Shown here: positions 32,628 to 42,849 of the stretch, in pieces
Numbering within the stretch: the first letter of the stretch is position 1
Layout: each line of letters begins with the position of its first letter
Assembly: GCF_902806685.2 (NCBI RefSeq)
Contig: NC_048545.1
Location: forward strand, 10,341,852 to 10,405,851
Reading direction: 5' to 3'
Length of the DNA stretch: 64,000 bases
Source of the DNA: Maniola hyperantus
Lineage: Eukaryota > Arthropoda > Insecta > Lepidoptera > Nymphalidae
The notes under the pieces: model-generated
Told to the model about the DNA's origin: nothing
Seen by the model: the letters and a program-made list of their open reading frames with translations, nothing else
Database searches by the model: none
Translations under genes and position numbers: made by a program

Positions 32628-32763
32628 ATGACATGATTTTTGCATGGGTATAGTTAAAGACCTGGAGAGTGACATAGCCTATTTTTATCCCCGAAAATCA
32701 AAGAGTTCCCACGGGATGTTGAAAACCTAAATCCACGCAAACGAAGTCGCGGGCATCAGCTAG
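32628..32763 (+). repeat. H1 Helitron-like element, 5'-truncated
   Basis: TGCATGGGTATAGTTAAAGA, the CCCACGGGATG block, CAAACGAAGTCGCGGGCATC and CTAG before a T. It belongs to the H1 variant also seen at 48699-48923. Confidence 0.7.
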
Positions 32764-33356
32764 TTAGGCCGGCAACGCATCGGAGGTTCCTCTGGTGCTG
32801 CAAATGTTCATGGGCGGCGGTAATCACTTAACATCAGGTGACCCGCCTACTCGTTTGCTTGCTATCTCTATTAAAAACTAATAATAATAATATCGAATCA
32901 AATAAAAAGCACCTTCTGTCATAAAGAGGGAAAGTGTGTTTCCTTGCGCTTGATTCAATGATGAATCGTTAAATCCAAACACAATAGACTTTTCCTTTAT
33001 TCGAAGATCCGAACACCACAGCCAAACTCGTTTACGTGCCATCATTCGGCTATTTACGGAATGCCATATTGCCCTCTTTTATTGCTGAACTTGGCTTACT
33101 GGCTGCGCCTAATGATTTGTGCGAGTTTACGATACAAAGTTTATGCATCTACCCAGCCAAGATTTGTTTTAGCCCAATCAGGTAATTGTTTATGACATGC
33201 TACAACGTATGATGTTATCTCTGAATAATCTAATTGGTCAAAAATACGCGCTAATCTAACTTTACTATAATTTGAAACGGAAGAAATTAAGAAAAAAATT
33301 TCTAAATAAAAACGCTTCTATGTAAAAAATGCGATTACGTTTTCTGCATTAATATT
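32764..33356. other. No gene seen
   Basis: Intronic sequence. The first 100 bases (GGCCGGCAACGCATCGGAGG) look repeat-like, but no second copy is in the window. Confidence 0.3.
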
Positions 33357-33555
33357 TGAAAAACAGATTGGAATCTTCACCGTTTCGTTTCAAAGGTTCC
33401 CATTGGTGCTCCGTTGGGCAAATAGACGGCATTTCCAGCGTGCTATCAATTTGCGGAAATAGTGCGGTTGTTTGAACAAACAAGCCTTGATGTCCGCCCG
33501 TTGCTGGATATCCGATCTCGTTATTGCACTTCAAGAAAATTCTGCTTCTTTGGAG
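33357..33555 (-). repeat. Repeat Q, copy a
   Basis: Contains GGGCAAATAGACGGCATTTC and ATAGTGCGGTTGTTTGAAC. On the - strand one frame reads GHQGLFVQTTALFPQIDST, an unrecognised peptide partly kept in copies b and c. Confidence 0.6.
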
Positions 33556-33919
33556 TCCAACCCGCTGCATTGGAACACATTCTTATACTCTTCAATTTGA
33601 ATCCGGTTAAATTAAGGCGAAAGTTTCTGTTAAAAAAAATACGATAGTTTAAAACGTTTTCAAAAAAACCTCGACTGCAGTTTGCACTGCATCTTTTTCG
33701 GCTCCCACGTGAAAGCGCATAAAATCCGCCATTTTGGAATTTTCGGAATTTTATGTAGGTACCCAGAGACACTCGCGCCATCAAGACGAATCTAATGACG
33801 TATCATTTATTGCATGTGGTTGACCCGTTGAGTAGTTACGAGCGGACATAGGGACGGACATACATACACACAGTTCAAACACATTAGCGTCCTTTTGGGC
33901 TTCGCCGCAGTCGGATAAA

Positions 33920-34108
33920 AAGAGATTGGAATCTTTAACGTTTCGAGGCTTTTAAAAGGTTCCCATTGATGCTCTGTTGGGCAAATAGACGGCATTTCCA
34001 GCGTGCTATCAATTTGCAGAAATAGTGCGGTGGTTTGAACAAACAAGCCTTGAAGTCCGATATCCGATCTCTTTACTGCAATTCAAAAAAAAATCCACCT
34101 CTTTGGAG
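33920..34108 (-). repeat. Repeat Q, copy b
   Basis: Same orientation as copy a, 565 bases away and clearly similar over about 180 bases. The - strand frame keeps FVQTTALFLQIDSTLEMPS. Confidence 0.6.
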
Positions 34109-34159
34109 AGTAGGCCTTTACGGAAACATTTTTATTAAATATCACTTGGATAACTTGCT

Positions 34160-34437
34160 TTAACGGTGAAGGAAAACATCATGACGAAACCTGCATGCCT
34201 GAGAGTTCTCCATATTGTTCTCAAAGGTGTGTGAAGTCTACCAATCCGCACATGACCAGCGTGGTAGACTATGGCCAAAACCCTTTTCACTTTGAGAGGA
34301 GACCCGTGCTTTGTAGTGAGCCGGCGATGGTTTTTTTTATTTTTTTATTCAGATACAAGTTAGCCCTTGACTGCAATCTCACCTGATGGTAAGTGACGAT
34401 GCAGTCTAAGTGCATGTTGATCATGATGATGATGACT
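34160..34437 (+). mobile_element. SINE-C, interrupted copy
   Basis: GAGAGTTCTCCATATTGTTC, then GTAGACTATGGCCAAAAC, the GAGCCGGCGATGG part and the TGATCATGATGATGATG tail. A SINE-A 3' fragment splits it near the tail. Confidence 0.7.
34331..34412 (-). mobile_element. SINE-A 3' fragment nested in SINE-C
   Basis: T-run, then TTCAGATACAAGTTAGCCCT and GTAAGTGACGATGCAGTCTA, only the last 80 bases of SINE-A. The insertion is younger than the host SINE-C copy. Confidence 0.75.
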
Positions 34438-34582
34438 TAAACTAATTATATTTTACCATTATGTTCGCAATTTTAAAGCCTTGTCTAGTAGTGCCATTAC
34501 ATAAATAATAGCTGACCCGCCCCGGCTTTACTTAAGTGGAATTTTCAAAAATCGGTAACTGTTCCAAACATCCTGAAACACG

Positions 34583-34755
34583 TATAGTCCGCGACAGGTT
34601 GAGGTGGCAATCGGGGTATGATGCAGGATGACGCCCCACACACCCGCACGTCACCGGCGCGCGGCGCTCGCCCGCACCTGGTTAGCGCAGGGGCCATGCG
34701 GGGTGTACGCTGCGTTCCCTCCCCGATTTGCTATTACAACCTGTCGCATACTATA
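34583..34755. mobile_element. GC-rich MITE (M3), complete
   Basis: The ends TATAGTCCGCGACAGGTTG and, in complement, TATAGTATGCGACAGGTTG are terminal inverted repeats, continued by CAATCGGGG. The core is very GC-rich. Its open frames come from this composition and do not look like genes. Confidence 0.75.
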
Positions 34756-34893
34756 CTTACTTCTTCATTTTAGGCTAAAAGCCCAAGTACCTATACCAAA
34801 TTCTCATACTTATAAATTGAAAAATGACGGGCTTTCATACAAACTTTCAATCCCTATTTATCACCACAAAGTCTCCTTATAAATGAAGTTTTT

Positions 34894-35270
34894 GTAAACA
34901 CCAAGAAATGCCTTATTGAGATAAACGAGGAGATTCTCAGGGAATCGTCGCAGATTTATCTCAAACGCAATAACAAGATCGGAAGCCCCACAAAGACCGG
35001 ACATCAAAGCTTGTTTATTCAAACCGTCGCACTATTGCCGCGAATTGATACCACGGCGAAAAAACATCAAACAAGTGCGAGTTTATTTCACATGAAACGG
35101 GTTCCGTGGGTATGACGAATTTGTAAGTTTGTACGCACAATATTGAGAGATTTTAAGACCAAAGACCATTATGTTATTTAAAGACTGCTTGTAGGTCAGT
35201 AAAGAGCTATTTTCTGTATTTTTTCAAAATTTTAGTTTGTAAGATAAGGGGGAATATAGAGGAAGCTACT
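34894..35270 (+). repeat. Tandem unit 1, containing repeat Q copy c
   Basis: Starts AAACACCAAGAAATGCCTTA. The Q part at about 34960-35045 is inverted relative to copies a and b and reads GHQSLFIQTVALLPRIDTT in one frame. Confidence 0.65.
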
Positions 35271-35640
35271 CATAAACATCAAGACATGCCTTATTGAGAT
35301 AAACGAAGAGATTCTCAGAGAATCGTTGCGTTATCTCAAACGCAATAGGCAACAAGATCGGATGCCCCACAAAGACCAGACATCAGGGCTTGTTTATCCA
35401 CTATTGCCACGAAATGATACCACGACGAAAACAAAACTAGACAATTGCGAGTTCAACTTGCGGGGAAAGGGTTCCGTATGATGAATATGTCAGTTTGTAC
35501 ACACACACATTGACAATTTATGTATTATTTTAAGCCCATAAAGTTCTTTTAGGTTTTTCTGTTATCTGTATATCAGTTTTCTGTATTTTTACAAAATTTT
35601 AGTTTTGTGTACTTTTGGGGATAAGGAGGGACCATTACTT
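35271..35640 (+). repeat. Tandem unit 2, containing repeat Q copy d
   Basis: A diverged second copy of 34894-35270, offset by about 377 bases (AAACATCAAGACATGCCTTA). The Q part has a short deletion compared with copy c. Confidence 0.65.
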
Positions 35641-35960
35641 TCATATCTCGAGTAGGAGGTAAAATTTGTAAAACTTGTTCCAAATTCAATACGGAATCCT
35701 AAAAACAACGTTTATTTGCTCATCTGCCATCCGAGCTTCAACAGAAACCTTATAAAGACCTGAAAGGGAAAAGAAACTAATTTGCTTTTCATTATTCTTC
35801 ATTGCAAACTTCTGTGGTTTCGTATTTTATTGAGCTGGTTTTACTTGAGTTTATATTTCAATTTTAGTTTTGAATTAGCAGTTTTCAATTTATCTTAGGT
35901 ACTAATACATAATTATCTTAGGTATTAATACCTACTATAAGTAATATGTTTTTTTTTTTT

Positions 35961-36118
35961 TGTTTATTGGTTTGTTTTTCAACCACGCTGCAAACGGAGC
36001 AACAGATTAAAGTAGTAATTTTTTCCATGGGTATAGTTAAAATACCTGGAGTCACTTATAGAAGGAAAGAGCTCCCATGCGATTTTTCCATGCGAATAAA
36101 ATCGTTAGCATCGTCTAG
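35961..36118 (+). repeat. H1 variant, decayed
   Basis: TTTATTGGTTTGTTTTTCAA, GGGTATAGTTAAAATACCTG and CTCCCATGCGATTTT, with CTAG at 36115-36118. Confidence 0.5.
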
Positions 36119-36249
36119 CTTTTTTTAATAATTAAGTATACCTATTGCTAAACTTTTAACATAAATATTTAATATCAGCTGATGATACCCGGAACTTCAT
36201 CTGCGAGGATATGAATTAATACTAATTTGTATACAACCTGTGGTAAGCT

Positions 36250-36556
36250 GTGATAGCCTAGTAGACGTCCGCCTCGTTATCAAAAGTCGGGGGTACGATC
36301 CCGGACACGCGCCTCTAACTTTTCGGAACTATGTGCGTTTTAAGTAATTAAATATCACTTGCTTTAACCGTGAAGGAAACCATCGAGAGGAAACTTGCAT
36401 ATCTGAGAATTCTCCATAATGTTCTCGAAGGTGTGTGAGGTCTGCCAATCTGCACTTTGCCAGCGTAGTAGACTATGGCCAAAAACCCTTCTCACTCTGA
36501 GAGAAGATCCGTTCTCTGTACTGAGTCGGCGATGGATTGATCATGTTGATGATGTA
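36250..36556 (+). mobile_element. SINE-C, full length
   Basis: tRNA-like head with A-box-like GATAGCCTAGTAGACGTCCG and B-box-like GGTACGATCCCGG, the body (GAGAATTCTCCATAATGTTC, AGACTATGGCCAAAAACCCT) and a GATGATG tail near 36550. Confidence 0.75.
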
Positions 36557-36847
36557 TTTTAATTCAGGTATGACAGTATATTCTTAGTGATAATTTTTTT
36601 TTTTTTAAATTTTCTATGAAAAAATACAAGACGTTATTGTATCAACTTAAGCACAACGATTAATTTCAAAAATGTTTTGCATTTTTTAAGCAAGATTATT
36701 TAAGGTGATCGTATACATTCAATGAGGTGAGCTGTAAAATCTGACTGAGCCACAAGAAGTACGGCACAAGCAATGCAATTTTCAACATTATCAAAACACG
36801 CCGTATCGGTCACATTAAACTTTAATGTAGCATTATGTAGCATGGCC

Positions 36848-36880
36848 GTAGCATTTCTTTAACGATTAAAGAAATGCTAC
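36848..36880. repeat. 15-bp perfect hairpin with 3-base loop
   Basis: GTAGCATTTCTTTAA, loop CGA, then the exact complement. A short GTCAC...GTGAC pair follows within 25 bases. Confidence 0.8.
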
Positions 36881-37004
36881 GCTCAGCACGTCACTGTTAA
36901 CGTGACTAGGGCTTACCCATGTTATTTGGCGTTTTGGACGCAAGTGTCTATCGCGGGAGGCTCAGAAGCGCCGCAACATATTTTCATCGAGCTTCATCAT
37001 CTCA

Positions 37005-37075
37005 TCATCATCATAATCAACCGATCGCTGGCTTAATACAGAACACGAGTCTTCTCTTAGCTTGAACTTAGTATT
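37005..37075 (-). repeat. SINE-C 3' end fragment
   Basis: CATCATCATCATAATCAACC, then GATCGCTGGCTTAATACAGA and GTCTTCTCTTAG. Confidence 0.5.
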
Positions 37076-37079
37076 ATAT

Positions 37080-37524
37080 TATCGCGTCCATCGCGAGCGT
37101 TTGTCGCTTTAGCCGCGACCCACAGAAGTCTACCTTTACGAAGCGCCCGATGCTGTTGACGTCCCTTACATTTTCAGTTGTGAAAAATCAACCTCTTGCA
37201 GTTCTCGCGCCTCACCTAAATCTTACGAGTCTTGCAGTTGTATGCGATTTCCTTTAACTACCATAAAAATGGAGAGGATAAAATACTGGCCATGAACGGT
37301 GCGAACTAAAGACCGCATTAAGTATCTAGAAACTGGATACAATTTATCTTGCTCGTTTTCCTTCCTCTTAATCCTACTTCAAATAAATAAAACGTGTAGC
37401 CAAGATGCAGGTAAAATTCAAGTTACTATGCTGGGAAAATTGTTAGATATTTAAAAGTAGTTACATTTTATAATGTTACAAAATTCTGATAATTATTTTA
37501 GTTTATTCACTAGGATCTAAGTTA
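37080..37524. other. No gene seen
   Basis: Intronic sequence, moderately GC at the left, with nothing supported. Confidence 0.3.
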
Positions 37525-37850
37525 TCTAAATATATAAAAGGAAAAGGTGACTAACTGACTTACTGATTTACATGCTACAGCTATTAGATCTTAGGAAGAT
37601 CTTATCCTTGTATGTTTTTTATTATGTTCACTTGTGTTGTGTGCAATAAAGTATAAATAAAAATGAATAAAAATATATCAACGCACAGCTCAAACTACTG
37701 GACGGATTGAGCTGAAATTTGGCATGCAGAAAGATATTGTGACGTGGGCATCCGCTAAGAAAGGTTTTAGAAAATTCAACCCCCAAGGGGGTGAAATACG
37801 GGTTTGAAATTCGTGTAGTCCACGCGGACGAAGTAGCGAGCATAAGCTAG
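37525..37850 (+). mobile_element. H2 Helitron-like element carrying a LINE insertion
   Basis: Starts TCTAAATATATAAAAGGAAA after an A and ends CTAG before a T. The interior matches 10705-10941 (CAACCCCCAAGGGGGTGAAA) but is interrupted by 37568-37675. Confidence 0.8.
37568..37675 (+). mobile_element. LINE 3' UTR end nested in H2
   Basis: CATGCTACAGCTATTAGAT, then TGTTGTGTGCAATAAAGT and an A-rich tail. It is the last 100 bases of the LINE seen at 4961-5587. Confidence 0.75.
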
Positions 37851-38714
37851 TTAGTAATATAATGACTCGCAGTATCGAGGAGAAACTTAAAAGTATATGA
37901 TCGTAAAATTTCTACGAACACTTATGGCTGAACTAAAATTTCTATAACTTCTTAAATTAATTTACTGAGAGGGCTTCCTCAAAGAGTCATTGGATTCTGG
38001 CGTTTGCTAGAATATTATGTAAAATCAAAAGAGTTCCTCGTTCAGTTTAAAACACTTTATAGTACACAACACACTTAAAAAGGGGTACTTAGAAAAGAAG
38101 TAGGTATGTTTAAAAAAAATAATTAAACGGATAATCATGTAGGTATAAATAGTTCAATGCTTGCTCCAAAAAAAGTAATAAACAAGTCATAAACTTTCAT
38201 TTAGCCGAAAAACGAGGGTAACAATTTTTCAGCGTATTTCTTTGTGTGGATTTAACCAGTGAGTTATTTGTATGAAGTCACGGTATTATGATTTTCACGA
38301 TTTATTGTGAAAGTAGAGTATTTTTTAATTCGAGCCAAACCTATCATGTCGATGAAAAAAATTCTCGAAAATGTTCAACCGCAATTTTTTTTATTCGATA
38401 ACGGCTGACTGCATTCGCATTTCACCGGGAAGAGATATAAATGTCTAAATAATCCCAAATAGCTTGATGGTACGACTTGACAGTAGGCTGTCAACAAGTC
38501 GCGGCCGAAGCCTTCCATCAGATCGGACCTGCTAGTAGATTTCAAAAAAGCTGTATCATTGATTGCTACAATCACAATAGCTGTGATTGGGTGAATATAC
38601 GGTATTCTTGCTGCAACAATGTAGTAGTGAGAGGGTTGGTCAATCAGAGCCCAGCTACCTCAGTACCAAATATCACAGAAAACGGGTAAACGGTTTATAA
38701 CGGTTAATATATAA
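37851..38714. other. No gene seen; small hairpins
   Basis: Intronic sequence. Near 38474-38502, CGACTTGACAG and CTGTCAACAAGTCG pair imperfectly. At about 38569-38588, AATCACA and TGTGATT pair. Confidence 0.35.
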
Positions 38715-38874
38715 TTGTCCGCAACCGTTCAATCGATTTTGATGAAATTTGGTACAGAAATAGCTTGCATCCCGGGGAAGGACAAAGGCTAATTTTTATT
38801 CCGGAAAATCAAAGAGTTCCCACGGGATTTTTAAAACTTAAAACCATACGAACGAAGTCGCGGGCATCATCTAG
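38715..38874 (+). repeat. H1 Helitron-like element, 5'-truncated
   Basis: ATTTTGATGAAATTTGGTAC, GGGGAAGGACAAAGGCTA, the CCCACGGGATTTTTAAAAC block, CGAAGTCGCGGGCATC and CTAG before a T. Confidence 0.75.
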
Positions 38875-39140
38875 TTTGAAATAATCAGAAAACTTATTAT
38901 CTCAGTGAATTCCTGCCTCTAAAACAATATGCTCAGTATCACAATGTGTTATGAATCCAGCGGTCGCTAGGGGTCAACACCAGATGTCGTCCCGCTTAAG
39001 GAAGATTTAGTGACTTAGTAATGTCGCATGACCACACTACGTACATACCTAATCTCTTATAGCACGAGAATAGAATATAAGCGCTTTAGGGCTGGCACAG
39101 ATGAGAACAAGACGCTTGTCTACTAAAATAGAAATTAAAC

Positions 39141-39306
39141 TACGTAGCCGAAAGTAATGTACATTAGCGTTTAGAATGACATTTCGGCTTTGTAGAGCGT
39201 TGTCTCTGCCACTCATACCTATAATATGACGTTTTGTCGGTCTCAATGACAGGGACAATCTGTTATCACTTTCTAAAAGCCGATGTACATTACTTTCGGC
39301 TGCGTA
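39141..39306. mobile_element. M1 MITE, second subfamily
   Basis: The ends TACGTAGCCGAAAGTAATGT and, in complement, TACGCAGCCGAAAGTAATGT are inverted. The interior matches M1 (GACATTTCGGCTTTGTAGAG, GACGTTTTGTCGG). Confidence 0.8.
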
Positions 39307-40049
39307 CTGTAATATAAAACAGCCCAAATTGATGATTATAATCACACGAGCTGGTGCATGCAATTTCTTTTAAATTCTCCTGGTAACTCTTTAATTTTTC
39401 TGCATAAAAGTATCCTATGTCACTGTCAGGAATCAAGTTACCTTTTTGCCAAATTTCGTCAAGATCGATTAATGGGTGAGCCGTGAAAAAGTTACACACA
39501 GTTTCGCATTTATAACATTAATATGGAATCATGGATTTACATTTACTATAGTGTTCTAAAAAGAAGATGCTTAGCTTTATAATTCGGAATAAAAAATCAA
39601 TTAGCTAAAGATAATCTTTAGTACATAGCTTTCTTTTAAAGGGATATCAAAAGGGTTAAAAAGTTAGGGAAAATACAAAAGCCCTTTCCATTGTTCTTTA
39701 AATGTGACGACGCATTAAGATGTGATACTCTACGGCGTCTTTATGTCCCTTTTGTCCTTTTTGTCTTGGAGACATTTTGTCATGGGCCTTTGTCTTGTAA
39801 GTAACGCGTCTGAAGGATACCGGATATTAGTAGTCAAGACATAGGGAACATAATACTAACATATGCCTGATACATTTTCTTTTAAATAATGAAGGACTAC
39901 ACGTTCCTGCTCGTCTCTATATCGGCTTCAATTTCCTCATTGATCAGGGTTGTGACCTCGTCCATCTATTTTTGTATATTTATCTAAATGTACCTAATAT
40001 ATTTTATAGTATTGTAGAAGTTTTTTTTGAGATTGTACTAATCTTAATC
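39307..40049. other. No gene seen
   Basis: Intronic. A segment near 39420-39480 (TGTCACTGTCAGGAATCAAG) looks repeat-like but has no second copy here. Confidence 0.3.
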
Positions 40050-40195
40050 GAGTCATATGTTGAAGAATTTGAGCTGAGATCTATTGAGCCTACTATGAAT
40101 TTATTCAGATTCGAGATAAGTTGTCTGAGTATAAGCAAAGTTAAAGTAGGTTCTATAGATCTCAGTCTGAGATGCCTAGATTCTTCCGCATAAAA
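40050..40195. mobile_element. Foldback element
   Basis: GCTGAGATCTATTGAGCCTA on the left and the complement ACTGAGATCTATAGAACCTA on the right form inverted arms. Outer parts beginning GAAGAAT also pair. Because of this symmetry, ORFs on both strands give similar peptides, which are not genes. Confidence 0.6.
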
Positions 40196-40336
40196 AACCA
40201 ATTTCTACTTATAACGACGGCTTTCTAAGACCCGGAGGAAAGGTTTACCTACGCAAAATTCGGACCTTCAAAGTTGCTGGCCCATCCCGTTACTGGCGTT
40301 AACGTTTCTTAGCCAACACGATCGATTTACATAATA

Positions 40337-40620
40337 TTATTATCAACATCATCTTAACCATCGCTGGCCCACACTGAGTAGGTATGGACTGTCTCCTTTT
40401 AGAATTTGAAACCTCTCAGAGGTTATGTCCACCACGCTGCTGGCCAAGTGCAGATTGGCAGACTTCACACACTTTGGAGAACATTATAAAGAACTTCAAT
40501 CATGTAGGTTTCCTCAAGAGATTTTCATTCACTGTTAAAAAGTTAAAGGTGTGCGCCCAGGATCTAACTCTGGACCCCTCGAATAGGACGCCAACTAAAC
40601 CACTAGGCTATTACCGCTTC
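40337..40620 (-). mobile_element. SINE-C, full length
   Basis: The - strand head has A-box-like AATAGCCTAGTGGTTTAG and B-box-like GAGTTAGATCC. The body and the complement of the GATGATG tail follow leftwards. The opposite-strand ORF across it is a shadow. Confidence 0.7.
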
Positions 40621-41261
40621 ATTCTCAATTTCATATGTGCTGTCGCAATTAGGCCACATCACTTTTTAGTGCTTTTTAACATGCCCTTCCATGAGTATAC
40701 TAACTACATATTAAAAGTAATAAAAAGTAAGGCTTCTTTTTAATAAAATTAAAAATCATCGCATAGTGACTACCTTTATAGAGCTTATTAAACCTATAGG
40801 TATTATTTTTGTCGTAGAGCTTTTGAAGCTTCAAATAATTAATTAATTTTCCATTTATGAAAGGAATAATTGACCCTCAAAACGCAGAATCGCAAACTCA
40901 CTTTATCCTCATAAAAGCCATACAAAACTGTTTGAGCATGATTTTCTTTAGTTTACGTCTAAAATTTTCATTTAATGTGTAAAACAGAACGAAACTTTCC
41001 CTCAACCAATTTTCCGGGCCAATCACTTGTTTAACAGAATTAATTAAATGCAATTGAGATTTAAATAAGTCAAAACAGTTTTCCGATTTAAGTTCGGAAT
41101 CAAGTAGTTTCGGATTTAGCGCTCGACCCAGAAATGAGGCGAGCCGTCGTTTTCATCTCCATTAAACTTTGCTAACGTCCATCGATGGCGATAAGCGGGT
41201 CCGAGGAGTAATACCTATAGTTTTCGAGAGTACCTACTATGTAAAAGTCCTTTCATAAATA
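40621..41261. other. No gene seen
   Basis: Intronic AT-rich sequence with nothing supported. Confidence 0.3.
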
Positions 41262-41420
41262 ATGAACTACGAGCCCGCTAGTACCAGTCTTTCGTTATTT
41301 TATGAAAGCTGAAAGTTTATCTGCGTATTGTCTCCAACACAGGGAGGAACGATCCGCGGCAATGAAGTTTGGATCATGCGGTGGCTTTGGTACATTACAG
41401 GTAACAAAGGTAACGGGCCC
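41262..41420 (-). repeat. Diverged non-coding repeat P3, copy 2 (inverted)
   Basis: Complement of 21452-21592: CTGAAAGTTTATCTGCGTAT, CCAACACAGGGAGGAACGAT and ATGAAGTTTGGATCATG. Confidence 0.65.
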
Positions 41421-41452
41421 TTGCGCGCTTTCTCTTTAAAAACTAAATATAG

Positions 41453-41617
41453 CTAGATGATGTCCGCGAATTTTTTCAGCGGGCGAGAAAAAGCCCGTGG
41501 GAACACTTTGATTTTCCGGAATATAAGCTAGATGTCTTTTCCCAGGATGTCATTCCCAGCTATCTCTGTACTTTTTGACAAAATTGGTTAAACGGATGGG
41601 CCATGAAAAGTTGTAAT
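41453..41617 (-). repeat. H1 Helitron-like element, 5'-truncated
   Basis: CTAGATGATGTCCGCGAATT, CCCGTGGGAACACTTTGATT and AACGGATGGGCCATGAAAAG, the complement order of H1. Confidence 0.65.
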
Positions 41618-41930
41618 ATTCGCCTTGTTAGCATGGAATTTTGTATTATTTTTGTGTACTTATTTTTGTGTACTTATTTACGCGGCGCACGCCACGAAAT
41701 CTGTCACTAAATTTACAAATATCGTCATACCGATAACTTATTTTCGCAATTTTTTTGTAAATTGGTTAGCCTATGATAACCTTCTTCGATAAGCTCTCTT
41801 CCTATTGGTGAAAACCAAATGAAAATGTGAACGTGTAGTTTCTGAGATTAACTTGAATAAACACGAACTCAGTGTGGCGGGGACCTTTAATTAATAATAT
41901 TATGTAGTGATATTCATTACTTTGTTGCAG

Positions 41931-42003
41931 TTGTCTGCGACATTACTGGTGTTGCTTCACTTATCAATGCACGTTGTGGATGAAGGGCAAGCAGTGAATC
42001 CTA
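41931..42003 (+). CDS. CUB-protein gene, exon with signal-peptide core
   Basis: A 73-base exon with a clear acceptor (CATTACTTTGTTGCAG) and a near-consensus donor (CTA then GTAAGTAT). Only one frame is open: LSATLLVLLHLSMHVVDEGQ, then AVNP and one leftover base. The leucine-rich run is the hydrophobic core of a secretion signal. The previous exon (18718-18776) ends in phase 0 and supplies the Met-containing n-region. The leftover A joins the GT that starts the exon at 56254 to make a Ser codon. Cleavage would probably fall after a small residue such as the Ala of EGQA. Its place in one gene with the CUB exon is inferred from strand, order and phase. Confidence 0.65.
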
Positions 42004-42099
42004 GTAAGTATTCTCACCTTCATTTACCGTTACCGTTAAGTACTTGACGTAGACATTTAATTGCCTCCACAGTATAGTCGACTCGCTACACTCACTAGC

Positions 42100-42310
42100 T
42101 TAGTAGGCGGTTGCAACCCGAAGCTACTACTACGAAGTACAAGTTCGGTGTTACCTGGCTTTGAAAGGAACGTAAAATCGTTGGTCTTGCAACTGATCTC
42201 TCTCCAATCTTGTCGGATTGCCGTCCCATCCGACTATAAGAGGAAGGGAATAGTGCACTTGTGTTAGCGCACATACTTGTGCAATAGCACAAATGTACTT
42301 CTGTTGAGAT
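42100..42310 (+). repeat. Interspersed repeat of unnamed family
   Basis: GGCTTTGAAAGGAACGTAAA, CTGATCTCTCTCCAATCTTG and TCGGATTGCCGTCCCATCCG. I remember closely similar sequence as dispersed in Lepidoptera, but there is no second copy in this window. It lies 100 bases after the signal-peptide exon, in the intron. Confidence 0.45.
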
Positions 42311-42849
42311 TTTGTAAAGTCCATGCGGATGAAGTGACGGGTATAAACTAATAAAATATATAGACCTAACATTAGACATTCAATTTTTATAGAACGAAAA
42401 ACCAGTGTTCTAAAAAACAGCTAAAAAATTAAGCAGCTTCTTGATAACTCTATCAAAATTGAACTAGTTATAGGTACATTAAAATAAATTAGCTATTTTA
42501 TAGAGTCGGGCTTTACAACTGCGGTTTTCCAAAGTTTTTTAGCCTTTGGGGAGCCGCAATGAATTCTTTATAACGCTGCGCCAGCCGCATTTTAGATTTT
42601 TAGCCGTTTGCGTGCAGTGGAAGTAACTAAAACATTTTAACGATCACCTCAGTGCACGAAGAACAAGGAAATGGCGTGGCTTATTATTTATTCCTGGGGA
42701 TTAATTACATTACACGAAAAGTTACATTCGAAAAGAAACAAATTGAAATATATAGCTATATTTAAAGCTATACTATACTGCAAGGCCCTTGAATTGAAGT
42801 ATAGAGAAAACAAAAATCCTAATCCGAATTCTCAATATTCTTAATTTCT

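Noticed and set aside
40384..40743. 119-codon ORF on the + strand
   Set aside because: It crosses an antisense full-length SINE-C, so it is a shadow.
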